A stretch of DNA of 64,000 bases from NCBI GenBank assembly GCA_001642415.1, contig LTDK01000173.1:124001-188000 (forward strand), given 5' to 3'. The notes beneath the pieces are model-generated. The model worked only from the letters and a program-made list of their open reading frames with translations. It was not told the origin of the DNA and searched no databases. Position numbers and translations under genes: made by a program. The first letter of the stretch is position 1, and each line of letters begins with the position of its first letter. This stretch comes from Nematocida ironsii (lineage: Eukaryota > Microsporidia). Positions 18,416 to 27,487 of the stretch are shown one piece after another.

Positions 18416-18460
18416 TTATACCCCTGATATATCACCATCACATATACATTAACTTATGAT

Positions 18461-18822
18461 TATATGACGATCGGAGTCATATACCACCACATATAAGTAG
18501 TGAACATAAACCATCAATGATGATCGGAATATATGATGTACTTAAGATTATATAACGATCGGAGTATATATCAGTTTATATACAGAAGTGAACATGAACC
18601 ATTAATGACGATCGGAGTATATACCAGTTCATATATCACTGATTGTACTTATGGGTATATGACGATCGGAGTATATACCAGTACATTACCACTTATGATT
18701 ATATGACGATCGGAGTATATGGTTAACTTATGATTATATAACGATCGGAGTCATATACCAGTACATATACAATGGTTCTACCAATGGGAAAGGATCGGAG
18801 ACATATAACTCCGATCGTCATA
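18461..18822. repeat. Array of GATCGGA-centred palindromic units
   Basis: About eight copies of a unit with the core ACGATCGGAGT at 18461-18483, 18519-18537, 18549-18572, 18605-18623, 18656-18677, 18699-18720, 18734-18757 and 18791-18799, with an inverted copy ACTCCGATCGTCATATA at 18808-18822 closing the array. Two units are perfect hairpins: TATATGAC, loop GATCGGA, then GTCATATA. Spacing is irregular (roughly 30-60 bp) and the units are joined by ACCAGTACATATA-type sequence. It lies between a membrane-protein gene and the 3' end of proteasome alpha3. It is not CRISPR-like because spacers are related and unequal. Confidence 0.8.
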
Positions 18823-18999
18823 TACATTAATAAGTTACCTTCTGGTTATGCACATATGGAGTATTACTTATTCATATGTATAATATATATATTATATGCA
18901 TATTAAAGTACTTTGATTAATTATATTAATTATATTAATAACGGTTATTTCCTAATATAGAAATTAAAACATTTAGTAATATATACAGTATTTATTAAT

Positions 19000-19704
19000 C
19001 TAAATATGTCCTAATGATTTAGATATGTCCTTCTGTGATACCATCTGAATAGTATTCTTACCATTCACTTTTGTAATAACAGCACACGTAATCACATGTG
19101 GTAATATTCTCTTTCCTTCACTTGCTGTGGTAATCCCTTTAAATGCCAATTCAATCCCATTACTAAGTGAATTACTTGGTTTATGCTCATCTAATACTGT
19201 AAGGATGGCTTTATCACCATCACCAAATGCATGTGCTGTATAATCAGTGAGTGTACCACTGGGATCGACTGAGTATAAAGAATACTCATCCTTTGCATTC
19301 CATCCAGCGAACATGAATGATACACCAAATGGTCGCATACCACCACCTTGTGTATACTTCTGCATGGTCTTACATAATGCCATGGATATCTGCTGTGGTG
19401 ACATATTCTGTTCATATTTCATTAAGTACTCCTGTGCTACCACTCTGGCATAATTAACCAGTAAGTTACTGTCTGCATATAATCCACTGACTATTACTAC
19501 TGTATTATCATTTATTTGGTATATCTTCTCATCCTGTGTTAAGGTGAGTGAATCATCAATTGCCTTACCAAGTAAAACAATCCCATCTGTACACTTTATT
19601 CCTATGGCAGGACCAGCTGATGAGATACTTTTTATTGCATATTCTACTTGATGGATCCTTCCCTCCTCTGAGAATGTATTTGTGTGTTTATCCATGTCAT
19701 CCAT
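19000..19704 (-). CDS. PRE9: 20S proteasome subunit alpha3
   Basis: An alpha-ring subunit. From the ATG at 19704 the protein has 234 residues; a TTG-initiated frame six codons upstream was discarded. It starts MDDMDKHTNTFSEEGRIHQVEYAIKSIS, the alpha-subunit signature. PAIGIKCTDGIVLL, the SGLYADSNLLVNYARVVAQEYL block, YTQGGGMRPFGVSFMFAGW and YSVDPSGTLTDYTAHAFG point to alpha3 (yeast Pre9, human PSMA4), whose equivalents read YTQ-GGLRPFGVSF. Length is slightly short of the usual 250-260 because the C-terminal acidic tail is reduced. Its neighbours are unrelated. Confidence 0.9.
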   Translation of the reverse strand: MDDMDKHTNTFSEEGRIHQVEYAIKSISSAGPAIGIKCTDGIVLLGKAIDDSLTLTQDEKIYQINDNTVVIVSGLYADSNLLVNYARVVAQEYLMKYEQNMSPQQISMALCKTMQKYTQGGGMRPFGVSFMFAGWNAKDEYSLYSVDPSGTLTDYTAHAFGDGDKAILTVLDEHKPSNSLSNGIELAFKGITTASEGKRILPHVITCAVITKVNGKNTIQMVSQKDISKSLGHI

Positions 19705-20040
19705 TATAAATAAAAAAAACAATTTATTATATATTATACTTATATTGAAATTATAACAGAATTTCGGGTTATATCGGGTTATTATAATAGAATTTATTAC
19801 ACATAGTATAATAAATTATGTACAGTATGGATTATAATAAAATTTATTACACATAGTATAATAAATTATATGTAGTTTATAAATTAGTCTATGGTTATAT
19901 CAGTGGATTTATTATGTGTTGGGTCTCTATAGACTCAGTATCTTATGATACGTATATGTATTAAGTCATTTTCTCTCTTTTATATGCCGGTAAATTTAAC
20001 CCGCCTTTTTATATTTATTTTTTCTCGTATATTTGCCTTT
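19705..20040. other. Divergent spacer with doubled TTCGGGTTAT motif
   Basis: About 335 bp between the divergent alpha3 and Dbf4-like starts. AATTTCGGGTTATATCGGGTTATT lies at 19760-19783, about 56-79 bp upstream of the alpha3 ATG. Two near copies of ATTTATTACACATAGTATAA follow. TAAATTTAACCCGCC at 19990-20004 lies upstream of the Dbf4 ATG. Confidence 0.55.
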
Positions 20041-20379
20041 ATGCAGTACCACGTCTTCAGTCACCCGTACATTTTAATTGAAGATTCCACAGGCAGGCAC
20101 CGGCCCTTTCACAGGGAATACAAAAGGGACAGTAAAGACACGATGATACCAGAAATAAATTTATCACAGCAGACACTTCCAAAGAAGCAGCGGTCTGTGA
20201 AGAAGCCAGGACTTTGTGAGCTATGTGTAATAAAATATGCAGATTATGACCAGCACATTACCACTGAGAAGCACTTAAAGGCAGAAGATCGTGTGGAGTA
20301 TGGGGAATTAGAAATTATTGCAGAATCACTGAGGGTGAAAGGGGAGAGGAGAAAACCAAGGAAACGGTTATTTATATAA
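20041..20379 (+). CDS. DBF4: Dbf4-type regulatory subunit of Cdc7 kinase, minimal
   Basis: Dbf4 activates Cdc7 kinase, which phosphorylates MCM to fire replication origins. From the ATG at 20041 the 112 residues begin with a motif-M-like segment (HPYILIEDSTGRHRPFHREYK), as in human PFLKVEDMSQLYRPFYLQ, and continue to a DBF-type zinc finger (motif C): PGLCELCVIKYADYDQHITTEKH supplies the C-x2-C...H-x5-H ligands. These are exactly the two parts that contact Cdc7. The BRCT-like motif N is absent. An open frame upstream to an ATG at 19945 would add 32 mostly hydrophobic residues; I prefer the later start because the intervening DNA looks like a promoter. Yeast Dbf4 is about 700 residues, so this is a strong reduction. 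Confidence 0.82.
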   Translation: MQYHVFSHPYILIEDSTGRHRPFHREYKRDSKDTMIPEINLSQQTLPKKQRSVKKPGLCELCVIKYADYDQHITTEKHLKAEDRVEYGELEIIAESLRVKGERRKPRKRLFI

Positions 20380-20552
20380 TAAATATAAGGATATGAAAAT
20401 ATAAAAATATTTAACGGATTTTGAATTTTATATCCTAAAAAGGAAATACAGTTATTAATAAATTTTATTAAAAATAAAAATAACTGTTTTAACAAGGTTT
20501 AAATAAATTAAAAATTTTACACCCTGCAGAATAAGTCATGTATAATATTATT

Positions 20553-20928
20553 TATAACACATATAGTAATAAGTCATGCATAGTATACTATTAATTATTT
20601 ATAACACATATAGTAATAAGTCATGTATAGTATACTATTAATTATTTATAACACATATAGTAATAAGTTATGTATAGTATATTATTAATTATTTATAACA
20701 CATATAGTAATAAGTTATGTATAGTATACTATTAATTATTTATAACACATATAGTAATAAGTTATGTATAGTATATTATTAATTATTTATAACACATATA
20801 GTAATAAGTTATGTATAATATAATATTAATTATTTATAACACATATAGTAATAAGTCATGTATAGTATACTATTAATTATTTATAACACATATAGTAATA
20901 AGTTATGCATAATATTTACAGTGGTTTA
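20553..20928. repeat. 47-bp tandem array, eight units
   Basis: Near-identical units start at 20553, 20600, 20647, 20694, 20741, 20788, 20835 and 20882 (exact 47-bp period), each containing TATAACACATATAGTAATAA followed by GTYATGTATAGTATA. Units differ at a few C/T and A/T positions only, which suggests recent expansion. It sits between the convergent ends of the Dbf4-like and SMP-domain genes. Confidence 0.9.
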
Positions 20929-20948
20929 TTCATCCGTTGTATTATAGA

Positions 20949-23633
20949 CTAAGAGATTATCCCTACTAGAATATGCTTAGTGACTGATTTATTCTCACTG
21001 TTCTTACAATATATTTGTACAGGTACATCAACAGAAGAATATCCCGATCCGTTTATGGATATTCCATCGATTTCTTCATCTTTTATTTTATCAACTGCCT
21101 GCCATTCTGTACACCAGTAGATTAATCCTGTACCTGTGAATAAGTTAACTGTACACTTTTTATTCAGTATAATATCTCCTTCTATGTGTATACACCGAGT
21201 GAATACTTCTGGTGTACTGTCTTGTTCTTCATTATGTGTACTGCTGTTGAATATACTGTCTGATGAACTGCTTATATCCTGAATATCCTGTGTGTCTGTT
21301 AAGTTATGTGTGGAATCATCTTCATTTTTTATACTTGGTGATTCTTCTGATTTATTTGCTTCACCGTATGGGATTGTACACATTTCTACTTTTGCATTCT
21401 TTTTGGTTTTTATGGAAACCGTTATTTCACATTTATTCTCACTTTTGTACCTGAAAATAAAAGGAGTACTGCTTATTAAAACTTCCTGATCAAAGGATAT
21501 TTCATTTGGTACGGTTATTTGCATGGAGCATACCACAGGAATATCCGATGCCATAACAAACCCAGAAGAATCCTTTAAGGTTTCTACGAATTTCTTATTT
21601 ATTTCTTCTCTTTGTAGGGAAATAATCCTGTTCCTCTCCAGGAATGGGATGGTAAGCTTAACAAAGTTCTCTAAGTATAAGTCTTTTGTTCCGAATATGA
21701 ATATGTGCAGGACTCCCTCTAAAATTTGTACTGCTGCTGTCACTCCCTGGTACTCTTCTGATAATAAGATTCTTTCAATTAAGAGGGAATCTTCTTCACT
21801 GTAATAACTTAACATCTGCACGTACTGTCCTGAAATATGTGCCATGGAACTGTTCCTGATATTTTCTGTAAGTGGGATATCTTCCATGAGCGTAAAACAT
21901 CCGAGAATTGCCGATCGTAAGAGTGAATTATTGAATATTTCAGAGATCTCCTTCTGTGTATACGGTAAGTTAATGACAAAATCAATATTCTGATCTGGTC
22001 TGGTTAAGTTTTGCTGTATCTCTTTAAAATGCGATTCAATTATGCTTACTTCTGATGGATTATTCTCTGGTATTGATTGTACACACCCATCTGAAATGTA
22101 CTTCTCCTTTAGCGTATCCTTTACAGAAATTTGTGAGTGTGTTTTACTACTCTTCTGTGACTCATTCCGGGTTATTTCTGGTTTTATCTTGAACATATCC
22201 TTGGTCTTCTTGGCTTGTTTAACAGAATAATCCAAGAACTTGAACAGTTTTACAGATCCAAGCACTTTCATTTCCTGTCTCTCTAATTTCTTTGCTAGCT
22301 TTTTTATTCTGAACTGTCCTAAATAGAATGCTTCTGTGGTATTAACGTACTGTAATACTGTTATACCTCCAGTAGTCTCCTTTTTAAATGCAATAAATTG
22401 GGGTTCTTCTGGATCTGTCCTTTGGTAAATAACTAATTCATCCACTATTATCCTAATGAACTCGTATATTTGATTAGCAATGATAATGTTAATTAAATCC
22501 ACTCCTACACCGAGTGATTCTACTACTTGGATCGATTCATAATCACTAATTACATCTGAGAATATTTCGATACTCTCCCTGCTGAATAATTCTGTTATAA
22601 TACTGTGCTTATTAATTAACTCAATCTCTGCCCTTTCTAATACGGTGTTTGATGTATTTACAGTACTCTTTGTTCTTCTGAATATGATATTCTCCCATTT
22701 CTTGACTATCCCGAAATCCAGACTGAATAAATTCTGTACTTCTCTAGCTTGATGCATTGGTCCTTCAATACTGCCACCTTCCCATGGGTAGTACGTATAC
22801 AGAATTGTTTTTGCTCTGTACACTACCATTGGTAAGTAGTAATAGTACCAATTCGGGAATATGTACATTTTAGAAATGTACTGACACAGTCTCTTTATTA
22901 AATGACTGAGTGTATTCGTAAAGAATGCCGAATCATTCTTTGAGAATGATGCTTCCACTGAGAAATTAAACCCAGGATTCTTTATGAATGTAATTTCAAA
23001 CCGTGTAGAATAATTATTTGCAGGCATTCTTAATAAAAGGTCTCCTTTGAATGGCTGTAACTTAACCATAATTGGGATTGAGTATCCTTTGATTAAATCT
23101 GCATCTATAAATATACAATTATCATTTGCGGTGTAATCCATACTTATCAGTAAGTATACTTGTTTAAAGTATGCTGGCTTATTCTGGCTTAATTCTTTCT
23201 TATTAAGTAATTCTTCAATTTCATCCTCAGAGAGTGCTCGAATACTTTTTATATACGGTGCTTCACTCCCAAATGAAATATCCTTAAATCGGACTCTTTT
23301 CAAGATACCTGTTGCAAATGCCATAGACATCTTCTTTATAAGTGTAGATTTAACCTTCTCATAGAATGTGCTTGATTTAGTCAGTTCATAGAAGAATCTT
23401 TGTAATGAAACATTCAACCATGCCAGGTCTGTACACTCTTTTGTTGCAATACTCAGAAGACTTGCTAATTCATTTGGTGGGTCTGTGAACAAGTCTTTAT
23501 GGTACGTATCTGGGTATTTCTTTTTTACAACAATCTTTCTAAGCCCAAATGCAATAAAAGACATTTGAAGGAATAGAAGAGTAAGAATACCAACAAACAC
23601 TCCTGTAATAAACCCTTTATACTCTTCTGTCAT
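20949..23633 (-). CDS. SMP-domain membrane tether / lipid-transfer protein
   Basis: SMP domains carry lipids at membrane contact sites (Mmm1, Nvj2, tricalbins, TEX2). The 894 residues start with a membrane anchor (about 9-31), followed by the SMP region at about 50-270: LAWLNVSLQRFFYEL (compare ESLDWFNVL in Mmm1), FKDISFGSEAPYIKSIRAL, a beta-strand block with FIDADL and LLLRMPA, then FTNTLSHLIKRLCQYISKMYIFPNWYYYYLPM. A long C-terminal part follows with coiled-coil and Ser/Glu-rich stretches (about 760-800 is DSTHNLTDTQDIQD-like) and a further folded segment at the end. It is most like an ER-anchored SMP protein; which contact site it serves is unknown. It is much longer than Mmm1. Confidence 0.7.
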   Translation of the reverse strand: MTEEYKGFITGVFVGILTLLFLQMSFIAFGLRKIVVKKKYPDTYHKDLFTDPPNELASLLSIATKECTDLAWLNVSLQRFFYELTKSSTFYEKVKSTLIKKMSMAFATGILKRVRFKDISFGSEAPYIKSIRALSEDEIEELLNKKELSQNKPAYFKQVYLLISMDYTANDNCIFIDADLIKGYSIPIMVKLQPFKGDLLLRMPANNYSTRFEITFIKNPGFNFSVEASFSKNDSAFFTNTLSHLIKRLCQYISKMYIFPNWYYYYLPMVVYRAKTILYTYYPWEGGSIEGPMHQAREVQNLFSLDFGIVKKWENIIFRRTKSTVNTSNTVLERAEIELINKHSIITELFSRESIEIFSDVISDYESIQVVESLGVGVDLINIIIANQIYEFIRIIVDELVIYQRTDPEEPQFIAFKKETTGGITVLQYVNTTEAFYLGQFRIKKLAKKLERQEMKVLGSVKLFKFLDYSVKQAKKTKDMFKIKPEITRNESQKSSKTHSQISVKDTLKEKYISDGCVQSIPENNPSEVSIIESHFKEIQQNLTRPDQNIDFVINLPYTQKEISEIFNNSLLRSAILGCFTLMEDIPLTENIRNSSMAHISGQYVQMLSYYSEEDSLLIERILLSEEYQGVTAAVQILEGVLHIFIFGTKDLYLENFVKLTIPFLERNRIISLQREEINKKFVETLKDSSGFVMASDIPVVCSMQITVPNEISFDQEVLISSTPFIFRYKSENKCEITVSIKTKKNAKVEMCTIPYGEANKSEESPSIKNEDDSTHNLTDTQDIQDISSSSDSIFNSSTHNEEQDSTPEVFTRCIHIEGDIILNKKCTVNLFTGTGLIYWCTEWQAVDKIKDEEIDGISINGSGYSSVDVPVQIYCKNSENKSVTKHILVGIIS

Positions 23634-23674
23634 AAAAATAAAAAATAACCCAAATTATAAAAAGCAGTAAAACA

Positions 23675-23793
23675 GGATAAATAGGGTTAAGTAAGGTTAA
23701 GTAAGGATAGATAGGGTTAAGTAAGTATAAGTAAGGATAGATAGGGTTAAGTAAGTATAAGTAAGGATAGATAGGGTTAAGTAAGTATAAATA
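23675..23793. repeat. 30-bp tandem array with TAGGGTTAAG core
   Basis: Four units start at 23675, 23705, 23735 and 23765, each with GGATAGATAGGGTTAAGTAA followed by a 10-bp GTATAAGTAA or GGTTAAGTAA. It lies just upstream of the SMP gene start on the minus strand. The open frame across it on the minus strand is a repeat translation (YPYLYLLNPI), not a gene. TAGGGTTA resembles a telomere-type word, but the period is not telomeric. Confidence 0.85.
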
Positions 23794-24264
23794 TATAATA
23801 TATGTATTAATAAGGTGTATATTATTATACAGTGATAAGTAATCATATATTGATAAGTAGTCATATAAGCATATGCTAGTAGTATACACTGATAGATGTA
23901 TATGCCTACTGTATATGTCTACTGATATACTAATAGGCTGTATATATACTGATATATACTAATAGGCTATACATACTGGTGTATACGTGTATATGTGTAT
24001 ATATCTTCTGATATACTGTATGTATATGCACTGGTGTATACTGTATGTCTTATGTATATATCTGATATACCGTATGTCTTATGTGTATGTCTTATGTGTA
24101 TTATTATGTATATGTACTGATATACTGTACATGTCTACTAATATACTGTATATGTGTATGTACTTGTCCTCTCTTGTATACACTAATAGACTGTCTTATC
24201 TTCTTCTCTTCTTATTTTCTCTTCTTCTCTTCTTATCTTCTTCTCTTCTTCTTATCTTCTTCTG
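23794..24264. repeat. Low-complexity spacer of CTGATATACTGTATGT units and CTT-rich tail
   Basis: Imperfect TATACTGATATACTGTATGT repeats run to about 24180, then a pyrimidine-rich block of TCTTCTTCTCTTCTTATC from 24190 to 24264, directly at the 3' end of the Pta1 gene. Open frames here are low-complexity shadows. Confidence 0.7.
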
Positions 24265-26067
24265 TTATTTTCTATTTAAGAGTGTCTTATACTTATTCTG
24301 TATATACATTGGTTGTTTTATCAGGTACTCTGCCATTCTTTTTTTTAATGTAGGTGATTCATTAAGGATTATCATAAAATGGTCTTCATCTATTGATAAT
24401 AATATTTCTGTTACTGATATACCGATACTCTCTAATAGAATAATTAACTCATTTTGATTATTTTTGAATAATCTGTTCCACTCTCTTTTTATTAAATTTA
24501 CCAAGAATGGTTTCATATTAGAGAATAATTTAAGTGAATTTCTAACGGTTTCCATAAACAGAATGGGTAATACTTCCATTTTAGACATTTCTTCAATTGC
24601 CACTGAAAGTATCCTATCCGTGAATATTTCTGGTTTTGTAAAGCATAGTTGAATAATTCTATTTCCTGTGTCTGTGTCTAATTTATGTGCATATATGAAT
24701 ATATCCTCTGGTTTCTTAATTATCCTTGTGAATAAGCTTAGTGATACGTCATCTACTAAATACTTCTCCATTAATTTATATTTCTGTACATCCTTTAAAT
24801 ACGGCATGACTGTAAATACGAATGATGTCGTGGTATCTTCTGTGACTAATTCAGAGAGGACTTCTTTTACTGTATCAGAAGGTTGTTTTGCTTTAAATAA
24901 GCCTATACACACTTTACTGAGCATATCTGCATCTATTTCATGTGATGGGATTATGAAATTAATTATTTCTGAATCTGTCCCATTACTTAATTCTGATGCA
25001 AGTGCTGATATAAGGTTACTTAACCGCTTCTCTTTTTTTTGTGAATTTACTGGTTTTCTTTTCTTATCCTTCATCTCTGATTTAATCTCTGCCATCATCT
25101 TAAATGCATAATTCAGTAGAACTTTGTTTTTCTCTGCTAATAATAATACTTCTTCACACCCTAACCCAATCTCTGGTATTATACTTAAGAAACATTCTAA
25201 ATTCTCCCTTATAAAATGAATACTTTTTGTTCTTGATCCTGTCTTAATGTACTCTATAACTGTACTTACTATCTTATCCCTATGAATCAGTCGTGTCTTA
25301 ATGATTATATCTAAAGTTTTAAATACTGAACTACTCTTATACAGTCTGCTTAATAATCCATTTATATCTATCTCTGGGAAATCAACTAGTGCTATTAAAT
25401 CATTTGATGATTCCTTCCTTATAAATTCCTTTTGTAATGCATCATATACAGGTTTGTTATTCAAATACAGTGATAATAAGATTACTTTTGATAGATTCTT
25501 TAAATACTTCAGTATAATAGGAATGTGTTCCTCTGATAATAATGGTGTAACTATCCCTACTTGTCCCTTTACATCCTTATCACTTAATTTTGTCAGATTA
25601 CATAAGATTTCTTCAATTACATCTTGTGATACATTCTGTTGTGTTTTTGTTTCTGTCCTTGGATCATTTATTTCTTCTTGTAAATACGTATCAACCTGTC
25701 TCTCCATATCAGCCGTACTTGTCCTTATAAGTGTCTCTATCACTAAATTAATCAATATCTCAATCCTGTTCTCCTCTGATTTCTCTTCTTTATATATCGT
25801 ATACGTAGAATTATCTATCATACTACTCCACTCTTCTCCTGCTATGGTTTTAGTATGTACTTTTAACCTTCTGAATACATCTTCAAACTCCATCCTGTCC
25901 CTCTCCGTCTCTGGTATGTTAATTATCTGTTCTTTTAATAGTAATATATACACTATACAGTAATAATAGTTATTTTTACTAGTCCCCCTTATTAATTCCT
26001 TAATATCCTGTATACACCCAGGATATTCTATGGATTTACCAGAAATTCTGTTCATTAACTCTTCCAT
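24265..26067 (-). CDS. PTA1: Symplekin/Pta1-like scaffold of the pre-mRNA 3'-end processing complex
   Basis: Symplekin (yeast Pta1) holds together the cleavage and polyadenylation factor. The 600 residues are helical throughout. The C-terminal block (about 500-600) fits the symplekin C-terminal domain: LPILFMETVRNSLKLF, FLVNLIKREWNRLFKN, the IDEDHFMIILNESPTLKKRMAEYL stretch and the end YIQNKYKTLL parallel the PVVFMRTVIQSLTMYP, NILSRLIMKQVW, FDKCPELREPLL and HIPNSIMTIL segments of the animal protein. The N-terminal HEAT region is divergent. Length is shorter than yeast Pta1 (785). The ATG at 26067 is 30 bp from the divergent start of the PHS1-like gene. Confidence 0.78.
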   Translation of the reverse strand: MEELMNRISGKSIEYPGCIQDIKELIRGTSKNNYYYCIVYILLLKEQIINIPETERDRMEFEDVFRRLKVHTKTIAGEEWSSMIDNSTYTIYKEEKSEENRIEILINLVIETLIRTSTADMERQVDTYLQEEINDPRTETKTQQNVSQDVIEEILCNLTKLSDKDVKGQVGIVTPLLSEEHIPIILKYLKNLSKVILLSLYLNNKPVYDALQKEFIRKESSNDLIALVDFPEIDINGLLSRLYKSSSVFKTLDIIIKTRLIHRDKIVSTVIEYIKTGSRTKSIHFIRENLECFLSIIPEIGLGCEEVLLLAEKNKVLLNYAFKMMAEIKSEMKDKKRKPVNSQKKEKRLSNLISALASELSNGTDSEIINFIIPSHEIDADMLSKVCIGLFKAKQPSDTVKEVLSELVTEDTTTSFVFTVMPYLKDVQKYKLMEKYLVDDVSLSLFTRIIKKPEDIFIYAHKLDTDTGNRIIQLCFTKPEIFTDRILSVAIEEMSKMEVLPILFMETVRNSLKLFSNMKPFLVNLIKREWNRLFKNNQNELIILLESIGISVTEILLSIDEDHFMIILNESPTLKKRMAEYLIKQPMYIQNKYKTLLNRK

Positions 26068-26097
26068 TTAAAATTATTTTAAAAAGTTTTACTATTT

Positions 26098-26694
26098 ATG
26101 AATATTTCTGTCAGGAAGGCATTTATTCTCTCATCTACTAGGATTCTTTTTAATATATTCGGGATGACAATCGCATGGTCAGTGATTTCAATGGGATTGG
26201 ATATTTTATGTGGTAAATTAAACCTGTCCATACCTAGGGATTATTTATACTTTATGAATGGGTATACACCACGTACGTATCATAAATTATTAATTATAAC
26301 TCAGGAGATGTACGTGTTTGAACTGATTCTATCAGTGACTGGGATTACATCACAGTCATTTATTACATCACTTATGCAGATTGGGTCACGTGTGTTTATA
26401 TCCAGATGTGCATGCACTAATAATAATTTAATTATAACAGGGATTATGATGATCGTATGGGGAGTATCTGATTTAATACGGTTTTTATATTATGCGTGTC
26501 CTATACTTAAGAAACCTCGTTATTTAGCATCTTTAATTCTTTATCCAATTGGTATATTTTGTGAAGTATTCTTAATGGTTTACATGAGGAGTACGCTTAC
26601 TTTAATTGGTTTAATTACTTATATTCCTGGATTTGTTTATTTATATGGTCGTATACGGCAGAAGAAGAAGTCAGCAGATAGATTATCAGGGTAG
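26098..26694 (+). CDS. PHS1: Very-long-chain 3-hydroxyacyl-CoA dehydratase (PHS1/HACD family)
   Basis: Catalyses the third step of very-long-chain fatty-acid elongation, dehydrating 3-hydroxyacyl-CoA in the ER membrane; such chains go into ceramides. The 198 residues span several hydrophobic segments. SLMQIGSRVFI, VWGVSDLIRFLYYACPIL and ILYPIGIFCEVFLM are the family blocks. The catalytic pair falls at Tyr149 and Glu156 in YPIGIFCE, the same numbering as in yeast Phs1. Length is close to yeast (217). The start is divergent from PTA1, 30 bp away. An AAATTTCGGGTTATATCGGGTTATT element lies 19 bp after the stop. Confidence 0.92.
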   Translation: MNISVRKAFILSSTRILFNIFGMTIAWSVISMGLDILCGKLNLSIPRDYLYFMNGYTPRTYHKLLIITQEMYVFELILSVTGITSQSFITSLMQIGSRVFISRCACTNNNLIITGIMMIVWGVSDLIRFLYYACPILKKPRYLASLILYPIGIFCEVFLMVYMRSTLTLIGLITYIPGFVYLYGRIRQKKKSADRLSG

Positions 26695-27487
26695 TAATAT
26701 TTATGATTCATTAAATTTCGGGTTATATCGGGTTATTATTTGTTTATTTATGATACAATGCGTATTTAATTTTATTAATTATTATTTATAATTCATTATG
26801 TATTTAATTTTGTATTAATTAATATCACTTTTATATACACAATGTGTTATAATAAATAATAAATAATTTATATAAGACTTAATACACAATGTGTTATAAT
26901 AAATGTTAGATATAACTTACTTATCTTTACTTATTATACAGTGTACAGTATATATTATTATTTATTACACATAGTACAGTATATATTACTTATTACACAT
27001 AGTACAGTATATTATTATTTATTACACATAGTACAGTATATATTACTTATTACGTATAGTGTACTATATATTATTACTTATTATACAGTGTACAGTATAT
27101 ATTATTTATTACACTATCATTAGTATATTCTATTTATCATTTTATTATTCTATTTATTCTTTTATTATTCTTTTATTATTTTATTCTATTTTTATTATTT
27201 ATTATTTATTACACATAGTACACTATATATTATTTATTACACTATCATTAGTATATTCTATATTTTTATTATTTATTATTTATTACACTATCATTAGTAT
27301 ATTCTATTTATTACATATTGTATACTATGTTTTATATTATTTATTTTATATTATTTATTATACTATGTATATTATTTATTATTTATTATACTATGTGTAT
27401 TATATTTTCCTTATTTGTAAATAATAAATAAGTTTAGTCTTATCTTATTATCTAAATATTTATTTATTTTTTATTTACATAAACAGA
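26695..27487. repeat. Long spacer with TTCGGGTTAT element and TATTACACATAGTACAGTAT repeats
   Basis: 26713-26737 holds a doubled TTCGGGTTATATCGGGTTATT. From about 26820 to 27420 the sequence consists of ATTATTTATTACACATAGTA-type units and TTTATTATTC runs. Two long plus-strand frames here are repeat translations (Tyr/Ile/Leu strings) and are not genes. Confidence 0.7.

Noticed and set aside
18461..18822. CRISPR array
   Set aside because: Units are palindromic with related, unequal joiners rather than unique spacers; the organism is eukaryotic.
23617..23889. 90-residue minus-strand frame with YPYLYLLNPI repeats
   Set aside because: It is the translation of the 30-bp TAGGGTTAAG array and adjoining low-complexity DNA.
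26941..27424. Two plus-strand frames rich in Tyr/Ile/Leu
   Set aside because: They follow the simple TATTACACATAGTA repeats and show no protein-like composition.
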